Shown here: positions 8,858 to 18,900 of the stretch, piece by piece | Position numbering within the stretch: the stretch's first letter is position 1 | Layout of the letters: each line of letters starts with the position of its first letter | NCBI GenBank assembly: GCA_964549915.1 | Contig: CAZJWX010000010.1 | Location: forward strand, 40,852 to 104,851 | Reading direction: 5' to 3' | Length of the DNA stretch: 64,000 nucleotides | Source: JAUZRW01 sp964549915 | Lineage (GTDB): Bacteria; Chloroflexota; Anaerolineae; Aggregatilineales; Phototrophicaceae | Notes under the pieces: model-generated | What the model was told of the DNA's origin: nothing | What the model saw: the letters and a program-made list of their open reading frames with translations, nothing else | Database searches by the model: none | Made by a program: the position numbers and the translations under genes

Positions 8858-10414
8858 TCAATCCCCGGCGGCGGGCTGGGGCGTACTCACGCGCACATCG
8901 AGCAAGTCGCGCAGGAAGGCTTCGTTGTCTTCAATCGGCGGCAGCGGCTCGTGGTGCAGCGGCGTCAGGAAGGGTGTTTCCAGCACGCCTTCGCTGATGA
9001 TGTCGTTGAAGAGTTTGGTCAGCCCGTTGTACTGCTGCACGATCACATTGAGGTAGTGATCCCCGTAGAGCTTCCAGAATTCCGCCGAGGCCAACAGCGC
9101 TTCCAGCCAGTGCACGAGCATCCCGGTCTTGTACTTGTATTCCGGCTGCGAGGCGTATTCCTTCACATCCAGCTCGTCCATCAGTGACTGCACCCGACCG
9201 AGCAAGCCCTCAATGTCAATTGCCAGCGGCACCTCAAGCTGCGCCCAGTAATCCGCGTAATTGAAGAAGTCCGGGCGGCGAATCTCGCCGGGACTCATGG
9301 CAATCTGGCGGCCCGGCTGCGGGTTGAAGAGCCGTTCGCGCAGGAAGGCCAGGCGCTCTTCCATATTTTCTCTGCGCTCGGCGTGCAGGTAGCGCGGCAT
9401 GTGCTTGGCGGTCATCAACGTGTTGATGGTGTAGTGCCCGTCGAAGACCGGAAGCACGAAGGAGTCAATCGCGTCGCGCCCGATGATCGACTCTTTGAGG
9501 AAGCCTTTAGAGCCAGCCACCAGCAAATTTTGCGAGAGGACTTCGTTCGCCCGCAATAGATGGAAGGACTTCAGAATCGTCCCGTGAAATTGCAGGAAGC
9601 TACTGTCGCTGAGCGCAACCGCACGATGATAGAGGAAATCCAGGAAGGAGCCTTGCAGCACCAGGTTGTAGAGCTGGCGGAAGACGTTGCCGAAATTGAT
9701 GGGGCGCTCTTTGAAGATGGTCTTGGTCGAAAGGTGGTCGATGGTTGCCGAGAGGGCGTTGCGCACCATCTGGTTGCCTACATAAGCGCATTGATATTTG
9801 CTGGGCATGGCCATGCGCTGCACGATGGAGAGGCCGTGTCCGCGTTTGCCGATCAAACGACCCGGGCCATCAATTTCAAATGTGGTCAGCACCATGTTGT
9901 TCAGGACGTGCGTTTCCAGGCGTTCCCAGTTCTTGGTGCTGCTGCGCGGAACCAGGAAGATCGACATCGAGCGCGGCCCGTCCTTCTCCGGGTCGATCTT
10001 GGCCAGCACCATGTGATAGTCGGCATGATAAGAATTGTTGATGAGCCACTTGCGCCCCTTCACGTGGAACTCGCGCTCATCGGGATCGTCCGACAGGGGC
10101 GTGGCCTGGGTGTTCATGCTCAAGAGGTCAGAGCCGACGTGCTCTTCCGTCCAGCCCAGGGTGAAGATGCCGTGCTTCAGTTCTTCGGCGATCTCGTATT
10201 CTTCAGCCGCCAGCAGCATCTCCCAGGCCAGTACGCTGGCTCCGGCAGCGATCATCAGGCTGGGGTGATCCTGGAACTCCTCCGTACCCACCTGGATGGC
10301 TTCCAGCATATTGTATTCGGGGAGCAGTTTGTCGTAAGTGGCCTTCAGCGTAGGGCGAATCGCCTCAAAATCAACGATATGCCCGAATTGCGGGTCTTGT
10401 TTGAATAGGTTCAT
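8858..10414 (-). CDS. Acyl-CoA-dehydrogenase-like flavoprotein
   Basis: 518 residues. The central flavin-binding region has LGWTEEHVGSD, like the T-E-x-x-x-G-S-D segment of the AidB/acyl-CoA dehydrogenase superfamily. It is followed by KGRKWLINN and a helical C-terminal domain. In the position of the catalytic Glu in many family members (YEGT) this protein has FDGHYTI, so Asp325 would be the base. The last 150 residues extend beyond the classic fold, as in AidB-type and ACAD10/11-type proteins. The expected reaction is FAD-dependent alpha,beta-desaturation of an acyl-CoA, but the substrate is unknown. No electron-transfer flavoprotein genes are adjacent. The gene stands alone and ends at the shared terminator. 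Confidence 0.8.
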   Translation of the reverse strand: MNLFKQDPQFGHIVDFEAIRPTLKATYDKLLPEYNMLEAIQVGTEEFQDHPSLMIAAGASVLAWEMLLAAEEYEIAEELKHGIFTLGWTEEHVGSDLLSMNTQATPLSDDPDEREFHVKGRKWLINNSYHADYHMVLAKIDPEKDGPRSMSIFLVPRSSTKNWERLETHVLNNMVLTTFEIDGPGRLIGKRGHGLSIVQRMAMPSKYQCAYVGNQMVRNALSATIDHLSTKTIFKERPINFGNVFRQLYNLVLQGSFLDFLYHRAVALSDSSFLQFHGTILKSFHLLRANEVLSQNLLVAGSKGFLKESIIGRDAIDSFVLPVFDGHYTINTLMTAKHMPRYLHAERRENMEERLAFLRERLFNPQPGRQIAMSPGEIRRPDFFNYADYWAQLEVPLAIDIEGLLGRVQSLMDELDVKEYASQPEYKYKTGMLVHWLEALLASAEFWKLYGDHYLNVIVQQYNGLTKLFNDIISEGVLETPFLTPLHHEPLPPIEDNEAFLRDLLDVRVSTPQPAAGD

Positions 10415-10672
10415 GGGTTGTGTTTGCTTTCCCTTGGGCTACCAGTACACGTCATGTGATCCGCGCGATACTGGAATGTGGGTGTGTGGTGTTTGCAGCG
10501 AAGAAATGGATCGTACACTCCAGCATAACCAGTGAATCGCAGCGAAAGCTATATGAATTTTGTCACATTTCTGTCAGATTGCCAGACGTGGTTGTCACTT
10601 CGGGTGCTGTAACCCTCAGTTACCGACTTGGTTGCGCGGGTCGCCCCACACAGCAGCGCCTGCGCTCGCTTC

Positions 10673-12607
10673 TCAGCGTAACAGATGCAGCCAGCAATAT
10701 TCGTATGGTTGCAGCGTGATGAAGCGCGGCAGCTTGGCATCCTCATCCGTGAGCAGATTGCGCGGCGTGCGCTCAATCGGCGCGTAGGCCAGCAGTTCGG
10801 AGCGCACGACCGTCTGCTCATCTTCGGAGAAATTCGCCAGCACCAGCACTTCGCCACCGCGAATATACCCCAGCACATGCTCGTTGCGCGTATTGAAGAA
10901 CGTAGTCTGCGACTTGCCCAGGGCGGGCGTATGCTTGCGCACCTTGATCATCTGGCGCAACCCCTGGTACAGCCGCCCGACGATGGCCTCCGCGTCCGTG
11001 CGCTCCTCCCAGCGCTCCCAATCATAGGCCGGGCGATGCACCCAGCGGTTGTCTGCTGCCTTCTGTGGATCACTGCGATAGCTGTAATCGTTGAGAGTCG
11101 CGATTTCGTCCCCCAGGTAGAGCAGGGGTATACCGCCCGCGCTGATGATCACGCTATGGATCAACAACAGGCGCTTGAGGGCGAAGTCGATCAGGCGTGC
11201 ATCCTGCATCTCGATAGCCTGTTCCAACCCCGCCAAGGATGCCGCCGTGCCGCAGATGCGCACATCCTGGTTGACCGGATTGTAGCCGAAGGGCAGCCCC
11301 ACCGAAAACGAGCCTTCAAATTCGCCCAGGTAGAAGGCGTTCAGGAACTGGCGATGATCGTAGCCGTTGATCATGATCTCGCCCGCATCTTCATCGGCAA
11401 ATGTCCAGCCGATGTCGTCGTGCACGCGCACATAATTGACCCAGGCCGTGTCTTCCGGGATGTTGAAGCGCCGGCTCATGGAATGCTGCAACAGCGATAC
11501 CTTGCGCGTCGCCAGTGATTCCCACAACAGCGCCATCATGGTCGGATTGTAGGAAAGCTGCGCCTCGTGCCAGCCGATGTAACTGTTCACATCGCGCGGG
11601 TGCACAATCGCCTCGGATTTGAAGAGCATGGCGGGCGCGACGACCTGCACGATGGCATTGTATGCCTGGATGAGCATATGGGCTTCTGGTAGGTTCTCGC
11701 AGGTCGTGCCCATCTGCTTCCAGGTGAAGGCCACCGCATCCAGCCGCAGCACTTCCACCCCCTGGTTCGCCAGGAAGAGCAGTTCACCCAACATCGCATT
11801 GAAGACCTGTGGATTGCGGTAATTCAGATCCCACTGGAAGTTGTAGAACGTCGTCCAGACCCAGCGATCAATCTCTTCCATGTAGGTGAAGCTCCCCGGA
11901 GCTTGATCCGGGAAAATCTCGCGCAGGTGCTGCTCGTACTGGTCGGGCAGGGTGCGATCCGGGAACATGTAGTAATACTCCTGGAAGCCCTCTTCGCCTG
12001 CCAGCGCTCGCTGCGCCCAGATGTGTTCGTTGGAGGTGTGGTTGAAGACGAAATCCAGCGCCAGGCTGATCCCGGCATCGCGCAAATCTTCCGAAAGCTC
12101 GGAAAGTTGTTCCATCGTCCCCAGGTCAGGCCGCACTTCGCGGTAGCTGCTGACCGCGTAGCCGCCGTCGTTGTTCGTCTCCGGCACTTTGAAGAGCGGC
12201 ATCAGATGCAGGTAGGTCAGCCCCAATTCCTGGAAATAGGGGACTTTCTCGCGAATGCCGGAAAGATCCCCCGCGAATAAATCCACATAGCAGACCCCGC
12301 CCAACATCTGCTCGGAGCGGAACCAGAGCGGTTCGGCTTCCCGGCGGCGATCCAGGGCTTTCAAATCGGCGGGGCGCTTGGCGAAGAAATAGGCAGTCGT
12401 CAGCAGGATTTGCTCAAGATGGTAGAAGAAATCGTACTGGTTGCCGTAGAGGTGCAGCAGCAGCCCGAATAACCGGGGGAATTCTCGCTGCATTCGCTCC
12501 CGGAAGTGGCGAATATCCAGCGATCCGCGCAGCATGGGTTCCAGGCGCGGCAGCAGGCGTTCCAGGGTGCGCATGGCCTCTCGCTGATTCCAGTCTTGAT
12601 GCTCCAT
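10673..12607 (-). CDS. Amylosucrase-like GH13 glucosyltransferase
   Basis: 644 residues from ATG 12607, which follows GGAG by six bases; a frame extension upstream has no such site. The GH13 conserved regions appear in order: LALDFVFNHTSNEH (region I), LRLDAVAF with the nucleophile Asp (II), FKSEAIVHP with the acid/base Glu (III) and VRVHDDIGW with the transition-state Asp (IV). The N-terminal helical domain (LERLLPRLEPMLR), LMPLFKVPETNNDGGYAVS and the C-terminal beta domain match amylosucrase (GH13 subfamily 4), which makes alpha-1,4-glucan from sucrose or hydrolyses it. Sucrose hydrolase or isomerase activity is also possible. Cytosolic, with no signal peptide. Confidence 0.85.
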   Translation of the reverse strand: MEHQDWNQREAMRTLERLLPRLEPMLRGSLDIRHFRERMQREFPRLFGLLLHLYGNQYDFFYHLEQILLTTAYFFAKRPADLKALDRRREAEPLWFRSEQMLGGVCYVDLFAGDLSGIREKVPYFQELGLTYLHLMPLFKVPETNNDGGYAVSSYREVRPDLGTMEQLSELSEDLRDAGISLALDFVFNHTSNEHIWAQRALAGEEGFQEYYYMFPDRTLPDQYEQHLREIFPDQAPGSFTYMEEIDRWVWTTFYNFQWDLNYRNPQVFNAMLGELLFLANQGVEVLRLDAVAFTWKQMGTTCENLPEAHMLIQAYNAIVQVVAPAMLFKSEAIVHPRDVNSYIGWHEAQLSYNPTMMALLWESLATRKVSLLQHSMSRRFNIPEDTAWVNYVRVHDDIGWTFADEDAGEIMINGYDHRQFLNAFYLGEFEGSFSVGLPFGYNPVNQDVRICGTAASLAGLEQAIEMQDARLIDFALKRLLLIHSVIISAGGIPLLYLGDEIATLNDYSYRSDPQKAADNRWVHRPAYDWERWEERTDAEAIVGRLYQGLRQMIKVRKHTPALGKSQTTFFNTRNEHVLGYIRGGEVLVLANFSEDEQTVVRSELLAYAPIERTPRNLLTDEDAKLPRFITLQPYEYCWLHLLR

Positions 12608-12810
12608 CCTCTTCTCCAATTTGTGAACCGGGTCACAACCTATTGTACCGCCGCAACCCACAATCCGTAAGTGAAGGCATCTGCCAGCCCGCCAGCGGTT
12701 CCGTGGCTGGGCGGCGCAGCCGCTGATCGTCGCACGGGTAACAAAGCCGTTTGCGGCTCCGCCGAAAATGCACCTCCGAAAACGCCTTCATTAACCTTTA
12801 CAAACTTTCC

Positions 12811-12843
12811 TTTACGTTACCAAACCGCAACTTTCCTTACAAT
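12811..12843 (+). promoter_or_regulatory. Promoter GTTACC-N16-TACAAT for the giant kinase gene
   Basis: -35 GTTACC at 12816-12821 and -10 TACAAT at 12838-12843. The surrounding TTTACGTTACCAAACCGCAA (12811-12830) closely matches the promoter region at 8500-8518, which suggests a shared regulator or sigma preference. The leader to the ATG at 12958 is about 108 bases. Confidence 0.5.
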
Positions 12844-12957
12844 TGGGGCGGAAGTCATACGCAAATTCATCGCCGCGTGCGATTGCGCGTGCGATCTTAT
12901 GGACACTGGCAACCATGAAGAAGGGGTGACACGCTCACGAGGGGAGCAACAGCGACC

Positions 12958-15900
12958 ATGTTCCAACGCCTGACGAAGCTATTCCAATCCCGCCTCCAGA
13001 CGCAGCTTCTGGTTCCGCTATTCTTGCTGGTGACGATTCCGATCCTTGTGCTCGGTTCGTTTCTCGCGTATCAACTATTCCTTTCGGAAACGGCCCGCGC
13101 TGACGAGCAGCAGCTCGCCGCCCTGGAAGAACAGGCTCTGCGCATCAGCGACTTTTTGCTGCTGGCGAATGAAGACATCGAATTCCTGCATTCACTCAAC
13201 GAAACGCGCCAGGTCGCAGAAGCCATTCTGGTGAACAACCAGGACGCGATCAGCAATTTGCGCCTGGACTTGATCGGCAGCTTCACCACCCTGGCGGAAG
13301 CACGCGGCATCTACGACCAGATTCGCATCATCGACCGCAACGGCTTCGAGGTAGTGCGCGTCGATTACGACCCGGAAACGGAGACCGCCTTCGCCGTCGT
13401 TACAGATGACTTCAGAGGGGATCGTCCCTATTTTGTCGATTCGAGCGACAACGAACCCGGCGAATTGTACATCTCGCCGCTCGATCTCGCCCGTGAAGGA
13501 CAGCCGCCGCAGATCGAAATCGTCGGTGAATTGGAGAACGGCGTCGCCACGCTGGATAACCTCGTCCCGGTGATTCGCTACGCCCTGCCCATCTACGCGA
13601 CCAATCCGCAGACGGGGCTGAACGAATTCGCCGGTATCGTCATCACCAATGTGTACGCGGACACGCTGTTGGATGTCGTCACCTCCATCAGCAATGAAGC
13701 GGGCAACGCTTTCTTGCTCAATTCCGATGGTTATTACCTCGCCAATGCCGACCAGCCCGAACTGGCCTTTGCCTTCGAAGAGGGCATCAGCGTGCTGGGT
13801 AGGCCGGAAGGGGAGGAATACCGCGCCCAGGCACTGCTGCCGGAAGATGTGGTGGGCAGTCTGCTTAATGCCCCGATTGGCACAGCCGCCGAATTGAGCG
13901 CCACCATCGACGGCACAGCGTTCAACGTCTACTACGAAGGGATTTCCCCGCCCAACGCGCCGGAAGGCTACTACTGGATTCTCGTCGATACGCTCGACGC
14001 GGCAGTGGTCTCAGCGCCAATCAACCAGCGTTCACTGCTCACGGGTCTTGGCGTGTTGGGGGCAATTGTACTGACCATCGGTGTGATTGTCGCGCTCGCA
14101 CGGCGCATCACCGTCCCGTTGGCCGACATGAGCGGGCGCGCAGCGCGCATCGCCCAGGGCGACTATGACGCCGCTGATGAGCTGACCTACAGCAATCGCG
14201 GGGACGAAATCGGCGACCTCAGCCGCGCCTTCGTGGACATGTCGCGGCAGGTGCGCGACGCGGTGTCCAACCTGGAAGCCCGCGTGGCATCGCGCACGGA
14301 AGACCTGCGCACATCTGCGGAAATCGCGTCCGCCGCGAACCAGATTCGCAATCTCGATGACCTCATCAGCCTCTCGGTGAACCTGCTGCGCGATCGTTTC
14401 GATTTCTACTACGCGCAGATTTACCTGATTGACGAAGCCAACCAATACGCTGTCCTGGCCGATGGCACGGGGTATGTGGGTCGTCTGCTCCTGGGGCGTA
14501 ACCACAAACTGCCGCTGGATGGGCAGTCGCTGGTGGCGACGGCGATCCAGGAAGAGAAACTGATCGTCGTGCAGGACACGGATCGCGACGAACGCCACCT
14601 CGCCAACCCGCTGCTGCCTGATACCAAAGCGGAGCTTGTGGTACCGCTGCGCTCGCGCGAAGCGGTCATCGGCGTGCTGGATATTCAGCATAATGTGCCC
14701 GATGCCTTCAGCGACGATGCGCAGCAGCTCTTCCAGACGCTGGCGGATCAACTCGGTGTCACCTTCGAAAATGTGCGCCTGCTGACGGACGCGGAAGAAC
14801 GTGCCCGCGACCTGAGCGCGGTGGCGCAGGTCGGTACGGAAGCTGCTTCGACGCTCGATGTGACGCAGCTTCTGCGCCGCGTCAGCCGCCTGACCCGCGA
14901 TAACTTCGGCCTGTACCACGCGCATATCTACCTCAAGGACGATGATGCGCAGGCGATGGTGCTGGCTGGTGGCGCAGGCGAAGCGGGCTTGCTCATGATG
15001 GAAGCCGGGCATCGTATCCCCTTCAATGTCGATCGCAGTATCGTGATGCAGGCGGTGCATACAGAGCGCACGGTCAAGGTAGATGATGTGACCGACGCGC
15101 CTGACCACCTGCCCAACGAACTCCTGCCGAATACCCGCTCCGAAATGGCCGTGCCGATGATCGTCGGGAACACGCTCGTGGGTGTGCTCGACGTGCAGTC
15201 CGAACGCCCGGCCTTCTTCAACGAGGAAAACGCCCGCGTCTTCGGCACGCTGGCCTCTCAGATCGCCGTTGCGGTGCAGAACGCGCGTACCTTCCAGGCG
15301 GTGCAGGAATCGCAAAACCTGATGCAGGCGGTGCTCGATACGTCACCATCCTGGATTTTCGCCAAAGATCGCAACCACCGCTACATCTTCGTCAATGACT
15401 ACTACGCCAGCGCCTTCGGCTACACTGCCGATCAGTTCATCGGGCGCACGGACGAGGACTTCTTCCCTGAACACATCGTCTTCGGCGATGAAGAGCAGGG
15501 TATTCGCGGTTTCCGCACGGATGACCAGCAGGTCTTGCGCACGGAAGAGGAAATCTACGTCCCGGTGGAACCCGCAGTGCTGGCGGATGGCACGCAAATC
15601 TACCTGGAAACGCGCAAACGTCCGCTGCTGAACGATGCGGGCGAAGTCATCGGCGTGCTCGGCATCGCGACAGACATCACCGAACGCTACCAGGCGGAAG
15701 AACAACGCCGTATTCAGTTGATCATCTCCTCGACGCTCAACCAGGCACAGGCAACCTCCGACGTGCTGGAAGCTGTGTTGGGTTTCGTCAGTTCCGTCAA
15801 AGCCGAAAGCGCTATCCTCTACACGGTGGAAAACAACGTCGGCGGACAGCCGGAGAACATCATTACCTCAGCGGTCTGGCATAACGAAATCGAAGACTTC

Positions 15901-18900
15901 CCAGAATGGGAAGGCCATGTACGCGCCTTGCAGGACTTCCCGGCAGCCCAACTCTGGCTGACGCAGGAAGACACCCTGATTGAAGATACGGCAGAGGCTG
16001 GCCTGACTGACCAGGTTCGAGCCTGGTACGACCGATTGGGCATGCGCTCCGTCGCCATTCTGCCGCTCTATGCACGCGGTCTGTGGCTGGGCTTCTACGT
16101 CTTCATGTGGGCACAGCCGCGCGAATTCAGCACCTTCGAGACCAACGCCTTCGCTTCCATCGTGCAGCAGGCCACCCCGGTGCTGGATACCTTGCGCACG
16201 CAGCAAATGGTGGAACGCCGCGCTGCCCAACTCGCGACAGTGGCGCAGGTGTCCGCAGAAGCGACCCGCGCTGTCGAATTGGAGAAGGTGCTGGACTCGG
16301 TCGTGAACCTCACCCGTGACAGCTTCGACCTGTACCACACCCACATCTACTTCACCAACTACGACGCCAAACTGATGGTTTTGGCTGCGGGTGCGGGCGA
16401 AATCGGGCGTATGATGGTCGCACGACAGCATGCTATCGACATGGATGCCCGCAGTATCGTGGCGGAGGCCGCCCGCAGTCGCCAGACGCAGATCGTCAAC
16501 GATGTGACACGTGGACAGCTCTTCCTGCCGAACCCGCTACTCTCCGAGACGCGCTCGGAAATGGCCATCCCGCTGATGTCTGGCGGCGAAGTCCTCGGTG
16601 TGCTCGACGTGCAATCCAACCGCATCGGGCGCTTCGACGACGAAGATGCCCAGGTGTTCGAGACGTTGGCCTTCCAGTTGACTTCGGCCATCTTGAATGC
16701 CCGCCTCTTCGAAGAAACGCAGATGCGCCTGCGCGAGGTGACCGCCAGCGGCCAGATCGTCGAATTTGGTCGTTCCGCCGAGCAGCTCGATGCCATCATC
16801 GAGAATTCGCTGAGCGTCGTGCAGGAAGTGATGAAGCCGGATAACCTGGTGTTCTCTCGCTATGACTACGAGACGGATACCTGGCAGGGGCAGGTCGGTG
16901 TCGGCGAAGGCATGACCAGCACCCTGGCGAAGACCTTCGTTGACCCCAGCGCGAATTACCCGCACGGGATGGAAGCGCTGGAAACCCGCGAAGTGATCGC
17001 GGTGGATGATGTGACCGAATACCCGGATTTCCCGGTCGAGTACATCGAAATCCTCGGCCTGCGCTCCGTGATGGTCGCTCCGGTGGTCGTCAATGACCAG
17101 GCCATCGGTGTGTTCTTCCTGAACTACAATTCGCATGCACGGCGCTTCACCGAAGATGACCGCCGCTTCGTGCGCAACATCGCCTTGCAGCTTTCGCTGA
17201 CGATTGAACGCCGCGACGCAGAAGCTGCCGTCCGCCGGCAATCCGCCCTGGTGGAAGCCAGCCAGGACTTCATCAGCATCGCATCGCTGGATGGGGTCAT
17301 CGAGTATATTAACCCCGGTGGTCTGGAGCTTGCCGGGTACAATTCGCTGGAAGATGTCATCGGGCGTCCCATCGCCGACTTCCAGGGTCTGGATATCGAC
17401 ATGCTGTCGGAGCGCGCGATCCCGATCGCGATGCAAACGGGCTACTGGCGCGGCGAGACGCGCCTGCTGCGTGCCGATGGGCAGATCATCCCGGTGGATC
17501 AGACGATCTTCCCCATCACCGATGAGAACGGGGAAGCGCTCGCGATTGCGACCATTCAGACGGATATTTCCGAACGTAAAGCGGCAGAATCGCAGCGTGC
17601 CCTACAGCTTGAAATCGCCAACCGCCTGAACAATGCGCAGTCGCCGCAGGATGTCGGCAGCGCCATGTTACCGTACTTGCAGGCGCACAGCGCCTCTGCG
17701 GTCGCCGTCTTCTCATTCCAGGTAGATGACACCGGGATGCCCGAAGGGCTGACCTTGCTGCATTCCTGGAACATGGGCGGTGATATGCCACGGTTGCCCA
17801 TTGGCTCCACCTATCCCATCTCGAACTTCCCGTCTGTCAATCTCTGGCTGGCGAATCCGTCCGAACCGACGATCTTCGCCAACGTCGCAGAAGATGAGCG
17901 TCTCGACGAAGCGTCGCGCCAGATGTACGCCCAGACGCAGACGGCAGCGGTCACCCATCTACCGCTCTTCACGCAGAACCGCTGGACGGGCATGATCCTC
18001 TTCAGTTGGGAAAGCCCGCAGACCTTCGACGACCGCAACCTGCAACTGCTGCAAGCGATCCAACGGCAGGCTGGCCCGGTGCTGGACGCGGTGCTGGCAG
18101 CAGAAGAAACGCGCATCGCGCGCGAAAACGCGGAAATGCTCGCACGCATCAACGCGGCACTTTCGCAGGCCGATGATGAACTCGACATCCTGGAAGCGAT
18201 GGCGACCTTTGCCAGTGCCTCCAAACCGCAAAACATTCAATTGCTGTACTTCGACCTCGACCAGCAGGGCAACCCGGATACGGTGCGCATGGTCGGTAAC
18301 TGGGAAGCAGACGGCTGGAACCCTGACCACCCCTTGATGAAGACCACCTTGAACTTCAACGACTTCCCGATTGCGTCGTTGTGGCTGCGTGATCCCTTCT
18401 CGTTGATCGTGATCGAAGATGTGGATGCGGACGAACGGCTCGACCCGCAGACGCGCGAGTTGATCAAGGGGATCGGCGCACAGTCAACCATTTCGCTGCC
18501 GCTCTTCGCAACCGGGCGCTGGCAGGGGGCACTCAGCATCACCTGGCGCGAGCCGCACTACGTGACGCAGCAGGAACGGGCGGTTTACGAAGAACTTGTC
18601 GGTTCCTTCGGCTCCGTTGTCGCCAGTCGCCGCGCCTTCCTGGCCACACAGGCCGCCAACGAAGAAGCCCAGCGCCGCGCTGCCGAGCTAGAAACGGTAG
18701 CCCGTGTGAGTGCCGCTGCGACGACTTTGCTCGACCAGGACGAACTGCTGCAATCCGTGGCAGACCTCACCCGCGAGAGCTTCAATCTGTATCACGCCCA
18801 TATCTACCTGCTCGACCTGGAGCACGATCTGCTGGTGCTGGCAGCAGGTGCGGGGGACATCGGGCGCTTGATGCGTGCCAATAACCACTCTATCGACATG

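Noticed and set aside
14032..15315. 427-residue open frame opposite the giant kinase gene
   Set aside because: Shadow of the kinase reading frame; His/Arg/Gln-rich without domains.
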